A stretch of DNA of 64,000 bases, from the NCBI GenBank assembly GCA_013400115.1, contig VXBP01002793.1, positions 40,001 to 104,000 of the forward strand. Direction: 5' to 3'. Both the position numbers and the translations under genes were made by a program. Source of the DNA: Rhinopomastus cyanomelas. Its lineage: Eukaryota; Chordata; Aves; Bucerotiformes; Rhinopomastidae. Under the pieces are notes generated by a model that was not told where the DNA came from, did not search any database, and worked only from the letters and a program-made list of their open reading frames with translations. Shown in pieces: positions 23,666-35,000 of the stretch (its first letter is position 1; each line of letters starts with the position of its first letter).

Positions 23666-25710
23666 TGTGTTATGTGTTTCTATAAAGCAAAATGCAATGA
23701 CAGGTGCATCCCAAACTTACCACAAAACTGTCATGTTTCTCCCAGAGGCATGAGTGTACATTGCACTTATTATCTGTGCTGCAAGTTCATATTTTGTTTA
23801 TTTTTATTTCTTTTAGAGTCTTAATATTGAATTTAGCAACACTTCACCAAAATACAGTGTTTACAGTATAAGAGCTGATGTTGCATTTGTAAGGCGCTGA
23901 TATCCCAAACATGTAGTTCATTAAGAGGATGGTTAGTTAAAGTACTCGTATTGATGGTATCAAAATAATTATAATCACTTGCTTGATGTGTGAGACAGTA
24001 TTAGCAGGGCTGTTGACCTTTTAAAGTCTGTCAGGAGGGATAACTGAAAGCTTTACAGGAAGAAAAAAAGAAGTGGCTGTTTTTCAGAAGGCTAACCAAA
24101 TCCAGAGAGTTTGATCTTCCTGATGCATGTAATGGACAAAAACACTCTCCCGTGGTTTCCTAAGGGTGCTTTGTGTGACATAAATCAACGCAAAGTTAGA
24201 CCTATCACTGCTCACTTGATTAACAACTGATAATTAAGCTTAAACAAGTTGACCAAAGGCTAGTGCATATCTCACATGTTACTAGCTAATTTTATTTAAT
24301 CAGTGCTACTGACAGAATAAAACATAAACTTGTCAACAACACATTTAGGCTGGAAAACAGAACCTTTATTGCTGTCAGAGACGTGAATCATAGAAGAAGC
24401 CACAGAGGCAGTAAATGTTGAGGATTCCTCAGTTTGATAGACTTGTGGGATGAATTGCAAGACTGTCTGTGTGCAACACCAGTGGATTAGATTTAGAGTT
24501 CTGGATACTATTCTTTGTTGGACTAGTAGTGGCAGTTTGAGACATTCCTGCCCTGAGCTGTGCATTTTGCCCATTTTCCTTGCAGTGGCAGAAAGAACTA
24601 GGTATCTGCTCCACGCTGACCCTGACTCACAGCCCACTTTGGTTTCCTAAACTACCTTGCATTTACATCCTCATTAATCCTCTGTGCAAGAACTAAGGTG
24701 TTGAAATGTGCTCGTTTTGCCACTCTGGTAAGTAAGTGGCTTCCAGCAGACTATGAGCATAGCCTGAGATCCTTCAAATGCTGCAGCACAAGAAAAAGCT
24801 CCAGACTGGAGAATCTACTGCAGTGGAAATGGTCTGTGGATTTTCTGACGTGTGCAAGTAAACTTGGTGTTGCTGTAGTATCAAATATGTACATTGAAGT
24901 GTTGTACCAGGATACACCACCTTTTACAACATGAACTGAAGGACTTCTGTCCTGCTGGCACCAGCCTCTCCCAGTGATTGGTGCAACTGCCTCTGAAATC
25001 CACGCTGATCAAAGCTGACCATCTTGATGGTGCAGCCCTCATCACGGCCAGTCTCTACAGGGGCTGGCTGGCCTCAGAACCCCAGCCAATCCTTCCCACT
25101 CTCCCAGCAGCTTTTTGGTTCAGACCTTGGCCCTGGGCTTTCAGCTTATTGCAAAACTAAAAAAAAATAATTAGAAAAGCCAAAAGGCATTTGAGTGAGT
25201 TGTAAGGGTCTTCTTTGCAGGCTCAGATAAGAATACAAGGATTTGCAGTGCTCTGAAGTGATAAATGGTGCCGTCATTTATAGCGGAGTTACCTTGAATT
25301 AGTGTTGAAGAAATTAAGGGCTAATGATCACATCTAAGCAAGTGACCTCATGATTTCTTTGTAGTTAATGGAGAGGAATGGGCACTTTTAGAGCACAGTT
25401 CATTTGACCTATTTTACACATCTCTGTGAATCCTATTCTCAACGTTGTACACACATGAACTAAAAGAGATGGGGTTTAAACACTGACAGATGGTCACTAC
25501 CTCTTCCAGTGAGAGCACAGAGGGACCTGTAAAAGCCATTTAGCCCATGGGACATCTGAAAATTGAACAACAATATTCAGAATTATGTTCAAGGTGCACA
25601 GCCAAAAGTGAAAGCAATCTTATGCAGCTTCTTCAAACGTGCTCAACTTTTATATGTCTCAATTTTTAATTTTGTTTTTAAATCCATGGAGTAATATTTA
25701 CGCCACACAG
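23666..25710. other. unique non-coding DNA
   Basis: Single-copy sequence. Open frames of 60-113 codons overlap on both strands between 24296 and 25160, with no recognisable product. No repeat was identified. Confidence 0.4.
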
Positions 25711-25810
25711 AGTAAATGATGTGCCTGCCAGCACACAACGCATCACTGGCAAAGATGGGGATAAAACCCTGGATTGCCAACTTGTGCTTTAAACAGTAGC
25801 TGTGCTCCCT
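25711..25810 (+). mobile_element. MIR-type SINE relic
   Basis: Contains GTAAATGATGTGCCTG, CACTGGCAAAGATGGGGAT, AAAACCCTGGATTGCC and GTGCTTTAAACAGTAGCTGTGCTCC-like phrases in the order found in MIR (GTAAGTGACTTGCCC, AGTGGCAGAGCTGGGAT, and an AACCCAGGT phrase near its end). Highly diverged, hence old. Confidence 0.65.
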
Positions 25811-26690
25811 TTCCTATCTAGATTACAAGCTCTGGCTTTAATAATTATTACTTTGGAATTTATCATAATTTCTCAAAGAGCAGATTGTTTCTAAAGTAAC
25901 TTTTATTTAACCAAATTGGCTTTCAGGAGGAACTTAAACTTGCTCAATATATTTGGTTTCCTTTTGCTTCTGTCTTTCACACTTGTCTCAACATGCTCCT
26001 CATCAGTCAGATTAACATGAGCTCTCACGAAAGAAAGCAGCAGATATAACTCCCTTGCTTCTGCAAAGGTACTCTTTTATCAGTACATCAAGACAGTGCC
26101 TTGACAGGAGATGGCTCTGGTTCAGCTCTTTATAGAATTACTGTGCATCTCTTTAACTGGACTTTGTAGGCATTCTGTGGTGCAGTATACTGATAGAGAC
26201 TGAGGAAGGGATTCTCTGTTGGATTCTACAGCCATCTCTGCCACGAAACTTTCAGGTGGCCTTGGGCACTCCTCCTCAGTTCTCTTGTTAGTTTTTCTGT
26301 ATTTTGTCACCCTTGTTTATTAAGTTTGAAATTATGCAGAAACACATGCCCACATTGTAGTTTGCTCATGAGAGTAATCTCATTTGTAAAAGTTTACAGT
26401 CTGAGCAGGTATTTTTGTAGGGCATGGCTGAGCTATATGTATATGCAGCTATGAGTATGTAAGGGGTGTAGCATATGAAGATGCTCATTTGGCAGGAGAA
26501 TTTATGTATTTCCATCATACTGATACTAGACTGGTTATCAACAGGCATAAATTGCTATAAACTGGACAGGATTTTACTGATTTTCTATCACTCTATATGC
26601 CAAAGTGGAGTTTTTCCCCTTTAGTGAGGCTTGTAACCATAAGACGTTTCCATATAAATCTCTTTTGTTCATATATGCGCAGCTGCTAAT
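25811..26690. other. unique AT-rich non-coding DNA
   Basis: No gene or repeat was recognised. Short minus-strand open frames near 26122-26548 have no known product. Confidence 0.4.
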
Positions 26691-26722
26691 GAATCATAGA
26701 ATCACAGAATCATCAAATCATT
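26691..26722 (-). mobile_element. CR1 LINE tail remnant
   Basis: Only about 32 bases made of GAATCATA, GAATCACA and GAATCATC units, the reverse complement of the CR1 tail octamers, with no 3' untranslated sequence attached. It is probably the remains of an extremely short insertion. Confidence 0.6.
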
Positions 26723-29525
26723 CATGAGTGCATAAAGGTACAAGGTTCTAAATACTACTGCTTGGTTTTCAAAACTGTCAGCATTGCCACTGAAGCTTTC
26801 CACCTCCCATATTTTCCTTTGTGAAATATGTTTTCTCTTGCCTCTGTGGCACCAGTTAAACCACCTCTTTTGCAGAATGATACTGATTGTAATTATACTT
26901 AAACAAGAACGTTTTGCCATGATCAAAAGTATGTCTGTTTACCGTGTGCTGTGCAAAATATAATCCCCTGCCAGTGCAAATTCTCTACCTTTTTAAATCC
27001 CGACTGTCAAGAGTTTTCTCAAAGCCTGGTTCTAGGAATAAGCAAGTGTGCAGTTTTTTATGGCAGCAAGGTAATTGTACTACAAAAATAACTAAAGCTC
27101 TGTTGTCGTCTTTGCTAGACTGTGAAGCCTCTCTAGCTGTCACTCCCGTGGGGAAAGGGATCTGAGTGATGACAAGTGCTCGCAGAGTAGTCTCTCTCTC
27201 AGCAGCAGACATGACTTATCCTGCCTTTCCCGCTCCTTCTGCAGCCATATGAGCAACGTAGGGAGCTAGGGAGCTTTGGGGTGCGTCTTGCTTTTGCATC
27301 TTAGATTTGTCCCTGTTGTAACTGCATGGCCTCAGCCCAGTCCACATCCTGAACATTTTAATGACCAACTTCCAAATAGCTTTACCTGCTCTGCTGAGAA
27401 GTTCTGAGATTGCGATTTGATGCTAATCAGGATTTTTTGACATATAAAGCACATACTGATTCTTTAACAATATTGATTCTTTAACAAATAATAATGGCAA
27501 TACTATAGAGAAGAGGATCTACAAAAGCTTTTGCTGGAGGGCAAATCAATAAAGGGAAAAGAAAAAGCGACGTAAAAGATCAGTATTTTATAAAGTATAG
27601 TCATCATATGAAATTACCTTTGTTTTTAAACAAATAGAAACCTGTAAGAAAAACAATAACTTGCATGGTTTCTCAGTTTTTTCCCAGGGTTATTTTGGAA
27701 GTTACCTCACTTACCCTTCCACACACTTATGCAGAGCTGACTGGTGCTATAAAAAGTCACACATAGATGTGCAGATTAGAGCTCAGTTATCTAAAGTGTT
27801 CAATTTAACCATGAAATACAGGCGGTGCAAGTGTGGGAGACATTGGGGATTTCAGGACTTTGTTAAGAGTAAGGAAATGGGATTTTGTTAAATGATAGGC
27901 AAGGAAGTCTAGCTATCACAAAGTGATGTCAGAATGATATTGCTGCAAAGTGGGAATGCAGTAGGGTTTTCTTACAGGTTGTCAGAGGAGGGCAGGGGGA
28001 AGGCCTGCTCCCTGTGGTATACGTTCATTTATTGACTGCAGTCACAGTTATTTGCTTCAGCCAGCATGATCTGAAATGCATGTATAAAAGCATACCAGCA
28101 CTGGAATTTTCAACCCAAATCAGAATCCTAATTAACTGTAAATCGTAAAGCCAGTAGCCTGAGGTATATTAAAATGAGAACTTTGTACATGAAAGGCTGC
28201 ACATGCCCCAAAATCTAAGCATTTCCTACTTATAAACCACCAAATTCACTGCATCAGCTTCCGTGACTGTAATTCTGCTCCTGAGGGATACACAAGCAGA
28301 GTTAACTGAAAACAAATATGAGTTTGCAACTCATAGAACAAGTCATTTTCCAGGCACATTAAAAACCACCGACATAAGGAAAGACAACATAAAATATTTC
28401 TACTTAAGGTAAGAATATGACTTGAAAGCCAGAAGTGAACTTAGTCCATTGTACTTCATCAAATGCCTCTTTAATCTATAAATGTGTGTGATTATAAAGA
28501 CATTAATTTCAGGGGGAAGACCATATCAGTGAAGCACTACTGAAACACCTGGCACAATTGAATTTCATGCAGCAGTAAATGCAAAGAGTCGAAGTTACAA
28601 AACAGGTTGGAGCTGAACAGAACTGACACGAAGGACTCCTCTTCCAGGTACATACAAGGTATTTGTTATAAAGACCCAGTCCTTCTCAGGGCAACAAGGA
28701 TTTTGTTACCTCTAAGAGGAGCAGGACCAAGTTGTAAAGGGATAGTTGGTCATTTGACGTTCAGGCAGCAAACAACAAAACGGAAGGTGCAAACCCTTGA
28801 GGCTGAGGAAACTCTGCTCCATATGGCCATTACAGTCCCACAGTGCCAAGTTATCTTATGGTTTTGATTTTAATAACATGTTAAACATGTTTTAATAACC
28901 CTTCCCCCTATCATGCGCTGAGTAACTCTCTCTTCCTGGGCTAGGTTTGCATAAGAGCTGCTCAGCTACTCTAGTTGTGCTCTGCAAACTGAAAACTGGC
29001 CATTCAATGTGCACGTGTGTGTGTGTGTGTGAGATTCCTCAGGGGTTGTAACATTTTCAGCTAACTGTTTAGGCTCAGCAAGCTCTATCTCTAAATTGTA
29101 AGTGGCACAAAAAGCATAATATTGGCCAAAATATTTTGACTATAGGCTGACACATCTATGAAGTTCCAATCCTTTTTTTTTTGACTTGGCATGAAGGGAA
29201 GGGATCTGCTACTTCCTCTTTTCCTCATGTCTACCAGTAACGAAAGTCTGTTATGGACATAGCAAAACATACTCAATCAGAATGAAACAGCCCCTACACT
29301 AGGGATTAATGAGGTGACAGGGAAAATCTCAGTGATGCTTTCATGCTAAAATGACACTCCTCGTTAATTCCCACTACCAGACAATATTTTGCAAGAAATA
29401 CTGGTTGAAAGAGGGGCAATGAAAAGTAAAACTAATGCATAGTAAGGGAGAGATGAGTGTTTTGGACTGTCTTGGGACTACCCTGAATTCAGAGGCAGTA
29501 AATACATTGCCAAAGTAATACTACT
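26723..29525. other. unique non-coding DNA with a GT microsatellite
   Basis: A (GT)n run of about 8 units is at 29015-29031. A small duplication of TGATTCTTTAACAA occurs near 27458-27490. No gene was recognised. Confidence 0.45.
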
Positions 29526-29592
29526 CACAGAATACCTCAAGTTGGAAGGCACTCATAAAGACCCTTGAGTCCAGCTCCTAATGATCTGCCCT
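29526..29592 (-). mobile_element. CR1 LINE, old 3' end
   Basis: CACAGAATACCTCAAGTTGGA, then AAAGACCCTTGAGTCCAGCTCCT is the reverse complement of an old-type CR1 3' end. The rest of the element is missing or too diverged to see. Confidence 0.7.
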
Positions 29593-30950
29593 ATTAGACA
29601 TTCACATTGTGGTCACATAGAGTCCACTGTGGCAAAACTTCCCCAAATTCATGGTGATTGTTCCACTGCTGTTACAGTTTAAATCTGTTTGTCACTTTCA
29701 GAAAAACCCACCGTCACCTGCGGCGGGGGAACAAATGGTACCTATGGAGTCACTAACTGGAAAGTGTTTACTGGAATCTGTCAACTACATCAGAAACCAA
29801 GTCGCTGAATGCTGCATGCAGCCATGTTCTGTGTATTTGTGACATTCCGTGGAAGGCTTTAGATCCATAAAGCAATGAATAAATTATAAGAAGACATAAT
29901 TGTAGTATTTTTGTGTGTGACAGATATGATTTTAATCCTTAAGCACGGGGAAAAAAAAGCTGCTGTTTTTCTCAGACCAACACTCCAAGGTTTCTTAAAA
30001 AATAAAAAAAAGAGAAACAAGTCTTTTACTGAAAGAAGTGAAAAATGACATATTTAGTAAATATTGTCCAGGGTAATTGTTCATGTGGGACCCCAACAGA
30101 ATCGTAGTTCAGCTACTGTAACTCTTGTATATTCAGAATGTATGAGCACTGTATATTCAGAGGAGATGATAATCTCTGTAATGTTTGTTATGAAGCTCCT
30201 TGTGGACACTCAAATGTAATTTTAATGCTATCCTGAAGAAAAAAAAAAGAAGTTATAGCACTCAAATTGGATTCAAGAGATAAGGTTAGTTACCGAGGGT
30301 ACGATTTACGTCAACTGAATTTAGCTGTCTAACATGCACAAGTCTAATTTAGGCTCTTTGCAGTCCGTTGAAGGAAGTAGGTACCTCCAGAGGGACATCA
30401 ATTCCACTCACTTTGACAACTGTTTTAGGACAGGATGAACTCCCAGTGACCAGAAAGGAAAACCAGATTATTAGATTAGCAATCTAACTTTGAGACAGCA
30501 AAGACAGGGATGGTGTATTGGATCTGGAGTGATCCTGCCTGCTTGCACATGAAATCATTCTCAGGTCCCAGCCAGCACACAGAGTGCACCGCTGCAGGCG
30601 TCAGCGCAGATAACAGAGCTTCCATCCTCTTGACAGCTGCCACAGAGCCAGAGCCACAGCCCAGCCCTGATAGCTATGATCTACACTCTAACACACACAA
30701 TCAAGCTTCTTTCCATCAGGCCAAGCAGCCTCGTGTCTCTCAGCCCACAACCACAGTGATCACTTACTCACAGAGAAATCAAATGTAAAGTTTCCAAACA
30801 TCTCAAGGGACTCACATTCCACTACATCTGCTGGAAATCACTGGAATGACTGTTTCAGTCTGAGGCCTCCAGTCATCACTGTATATTCAGCAAATCACTG
30901 CAGCATATATGTAAACCTTCGAGCTTAAATCCCATTAACATCAAAGGGAT
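29593..30950. other. unique AT-rich non-coding DNA
   Basis: Beginning of a long block without CR1. A-rich runs near 29996-30015 and 30238-30250. An open frame of 92 codons at 30510-30788 on the plus strand has no recognisable product. Confidence 0.4.
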
Positions 30951-31034
30951 GTAAGCATGCACTTAAATGTTTTGCTGAACTGGCACCCTTGGCCCGACTC
31001 CAGCAAAGCATGTAAGCATATGCTTAACTTTAAG
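30951..31034. repeat. ancient inverted repeat, copy 1
   Basis: Two arms of about 36 bases (30951-30987 and 30991-31027) are inverted copies of each other. When one is reverse-complemented, AGCAAA-CAT-TAAG-ATGCTTA agrees across both, at roughly 70 percent identity by eye. This layout suits a small non-autonomous DNA transposon or a palindromic ancient repeat. I cannot name the family. Confidence 0.6.
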
Positions 31035-31330
31035 AATGTTTAACCCTGTTAACTTCTATACAGTTGATTTTCTACAGTTTCCTGAAGTAAAACACAGATT
31101 TTAATGCTTTGCCAAGTGACTATCTTAATGAAGATGCAATGCCCCTATCTCATCAGCATTACAAGCCTCAGATAAATCAGTCATAGTGAGGCATAAAGAC
31201 TAGACGACATAGGCTGCCAGGAGACAAAATCCATTCGAAATGCCTAGCCAAATGGTAAATGCAGAAAACTAAGCACTTTAAAAAGTGGATTGCACAACGA
31301 TGTAAGTCAAATTAAAGCCTCGCTTCAACC

Positions 31331-31409
31331 AGGACTCAAGCACTTGATGTGCTTTAAATACATTTCTGTTTATGCTTACATTTAGGCATGTGCTAAAGTA
31401 CCATGATGA
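31331..31409. repeat. ancient inverted repeat, likely copy 2
   Basis: Left arm AGGACTCAAGCACTTGATG with GTGCTTTAA, and right arm TATGCTTACATTTAGGCATG with TGCTAAAGTA, contain the same GCTTA / TAAGC wording as copy 1 some 300 bases away. It is more diverged and the arms pair less well. Confidence 0.4.
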
Positions 31410-32021
31410 AACCATCCCTGAGTGTGCACCTTCCCTTTTATATCTTAGATACAGTAAAATCCTTTGGCTTTCCTAGATCACATTGCTTTGCCTAAGCTCT
31501 CAGATGAGCTGCTCTCTTCCGATGCTTATACGTGCACAATAAATCCAGACACAAAAATCAATAGAAACATTTAAACCTGTGAGCTTGTAGAACTGCCCCT
31601 TGGAAAAAGTCAAATGTTAAAAAAATGGATCTCACATAACTATGAGACTGCAAGAACAGGCAAAGGATTGTTCAGGCTCATGTGTGTTCAGATCCTCTTC
31701 ACAGGAAGATGTTTTGGGGAAGGAAATGGTACATAAATAATGACACACAGTTCTAGGTTGTTCATGTTTATAGGTGGTAATGAAAATGAATAGATGTACA
31801 ATTATCTGTGTTACACGAGAAGCTTCCATAGATTCATAGATTTCAAATTTCATACAAGTGTGTTGCACTTCAAAATCAAGTCAATACAAGACATTCAGTG
31901 CAAAGATTATTGGTTCATATCTTTGCAGAACAGTCTGTAATCAGCAGGGCTGTGTTTTGTTTATGCAGGGTGGCATCCGATGTATCACAGGTTTGTGTTA
32001 CCGTAATGATGCATCAGTCCT
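31410..32021. other. unique non-coding DNA
   Basis: AT-rich, with no gene recognised. An ATAGATTCATAGATTTCAAATTT phrase at about 31829-31851 may be the tail of a very old LINE, but this is too short to call. Confidence 0.35.
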
Positions 32022-32082
32022 CAGCTATTAATCTGGAGAGCGGATCCAGATTAATCTGGAGAGCAGCTATTAATCTGGAGAG
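32022..32082. repeat. 42-base local duplication with a 16-base palindrome
   Basis: CAGCTATTAATCTGGAGAG occurs at 32022-32040 and again at 32064-32082. Between them lies CGGATCCAGATTAATCTGGAGAG, which shares the ATTAATCTGGAGAG core, giving three copies of the core. The segment 32045-32060 (TCCAGATTAATCTGGA) is a perfect 16-base palindrome. Confidence 0.9.
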
Positions 32083-35000
32083 AGGTACTTGTATATTTAA
32101 TAATCCAGAAATTTTGTAAGAGTTATTTACATTTTCTATACATATTGCAGCTTTTAAGAACTTTGAATATTTACCACTCATTCTATGCCATCACAGCGCT
32201 TTGATATAAACAAAAAAATAAATAATAAAATTAGTCAAATCAGTACTCAAATTCCAATCAGGTTGCTTTGCCCTTAAACTGAGATTCTAAACCAAAGCAT
32301 TTCTAACTTTGAGGATGCAGTGTACTGAAAACATCATATTCAAAATCTTTGAAGAGCTGAATACCATACATAGAATATGTAATGGCATTTCTTCCACTAA
32401 TCTGAACAGCAAACAGACAGAAACAGCAAAATGAGGCAATTGGTCACAGTAGCAGTCCCTTATAAATAAATTTGGCATCTGTCTGAAAAATTAGTTAATA
32501 GAAACTTACAGTGTGCAGTGTTAAGTTATTGTTTTCACTTGCAAGATACAAGTTAGCACCATAAATATTTATCTTTTTCAGTACAAGAATGCATATCTCA
32601 GAAGAAAAACTGCAATTGCTTTGATTGTATGGGTTTTCCTGCATCCTTATGGCACTCCACAAGAAACAACATTTGTAAAAAATTAATTTTGTTTATTAAC
32701 AGGAAACTGATTGCAAAACCGAAGGAAATTTATTTTTAAAAAGTCTGGAAGAACAAAGCGCAGCCGTTACAATATCGCCATTTAGAATCTGTGAACTGGG
32801 ATGTATTTTTAAAGACAAAGTTAATGCCTCCCTTTGAAATCCTCATGTTAAAATCAAAACCACAACTTTAATAGAAGACAGACATAGGTACTATATGAAG
32901 AATTACAGCTTAGAAAATTAATAAAAATAGTATCTAAAACAGTATTAGTAAGATATGAAGCTCATTCATTAATGGTCTCTGTGATAATATATCACTGAAA
33001 ATGTTGCATGAAGGACAGTCTTTGATAGGATTATGTACAGTATAATAGCAAGATATTGAAATTAAAATTCACTGAGAAGATACATCTTGCGAACTGAAGG
33101 GTAAGAAGATAATAATGGCAACATTAATAATAATAAATAACAAGTATAGAATGGTTCACATAAATAGAATTTCCATCAGCAACCATTATTGTAATTATGG
33201 GAATGATAAAGTAATAATCTACAGTAAATAGCTGGTCTTTATTGATTCACTATTTAATTTCTTTTTTTAAAAGGGCTTTAGAACTGCTGTCAATAACAAT
33301 AATGTGTACACGAAGAAAAGTTATGTAGAGAATAAATTATTAAAAAAGTATTGTGTAATCAGTTTCTAAAGAGTATTTTGTGTTTTGAAGATATTTGTGT
33401 TGTTTGCTGCAGGAAAAGAAAATTCTTAAAAGAACTCCCCATCTGTTTAACGAATGTCACAGATTTCTTCAACACATGTTTTTGGGGGTTCCAGAATCAT
33501 ACTGGGAAATTTAGAAACTTCAGTACCTGGCTTTTTAATCACATCTGTCTCTACAGTAAAAACAGCTCTTCATCAATGGAAGCTGTGAACTAAAAATAGA
33601 CCATAAACTGCCTGACCCTACAGCAGCCCTAGAGGCAATTTCACAGCAAACAGCAAAGTTAGCACCAGTGGCAATCTAAAGGCTGAGACGCTGAGTAAGA
33701 GGAACCAGCTACGATGCTGAGCAAATATATTCTAGAATTTGGCACAGTGGTACCAAACAAGCTCTAGCAGCAAGTACTAGCTCAAATGTGAGGAGTGACA
33801 GAAGAAAGGCAGGACCTCATACGAGCAATAGAAGTGATGTGCACGTAGAATCATTTATAGTTAGACCCAATGTTGCTTTTGGATTCATAGACGTGTAGGG
33901 AATAACTGATGATAGGCCTTTAAAAAGCCCAACAATATAGTCCAGAGAAAAAGACTAGATTGTCTCTTCAGGTTTTTAATATATTCATCATCTGAGCTGT
34001 ATCTTTGGGTAATTAATAATGTAGATGGCTTTTGTTCATCCACATGAGAGTATTTTTACCATTTGCTTGTTTCCAAACTAGGAAGGGCATTGGACAAAGT
34101 TAACCTCCATTGCAGATAGTGATTGTACTTTTGCCTTGCATGTTGCTGTCTAATGGAGTCCTGCAGGCTGCTCATGGCCAAAACACTTCCTGTAGGTAAC
34201 TCCATTGTATAAGAGAGTCCTTCTCATCTGAGTAAACTTGCATTCTGCCTTAAATTACATACTACATTGTAATATTGGACAAGACTGCCTCTAGAGCAGA
34301 ACGTATTTTGAATTTTGCAAGCACTGCTCATGAGCTCTTAGATAGGAAGCAGTCCGTGGAAAAAAAAAAGAAACAAATGCCAGGTTCACTATGGGAAAAT
34401 AATACAGACCCAGCATGGGTCTGTCTCCTCATAATGGCACATGGCCATCCTGGCATAAAGAACAGAGCAAAAGATGACTGCTGCGCTCCAGATGTTTGAT
34501 GTCCAAATGAGCTATGTCATGCCTCCAAGGTGGTGGGCTCAAAAACAGGAGGCCTGACTACATAGCTGTCCCTCATAAGTTAGCATTGTTGTCAGTCCGA
34601 TAGGAAACGTACAAAGGAAGGCTGCTGCTCAAGTGAGAGTAATGGGCAACGATTTGAGATGTTTGCTCTGCTCAGAAGTGCAGCGAAAGGACACCTCACC
34701 TTGGGGGCAGATGTCAGCTCTACGAGATGCATACGGTCAAAAGAAAAATGTTTTCGTTGGCACAAAAAAATCAACCAGAAACATGCAGTGATAATTTTAT
34801 TTCTTTTTCTTTTGGAAGGAACTGGTATTTCTGGATTTACCAATTCCCAAGAGCGGCCAGCTGACACTTGGTTCAGAATCCTGAGAGAAGACAGAGGGTG
34901 TTCTCTGTGCAGAGACAGTGAAAAGACTCAGTTTACACACCTAAGAAAGATGAGTACATGGGAGAAGTGTGTGTACATATTCCAAGGAAAATCTGCAAGT

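Noticed and set aside
31829..31851. ATAGATTCATAGATTTCAAATTT as the tail of an old LINE
   Set aside because: Too short and without any matching 3' untranslated sequence beside it.
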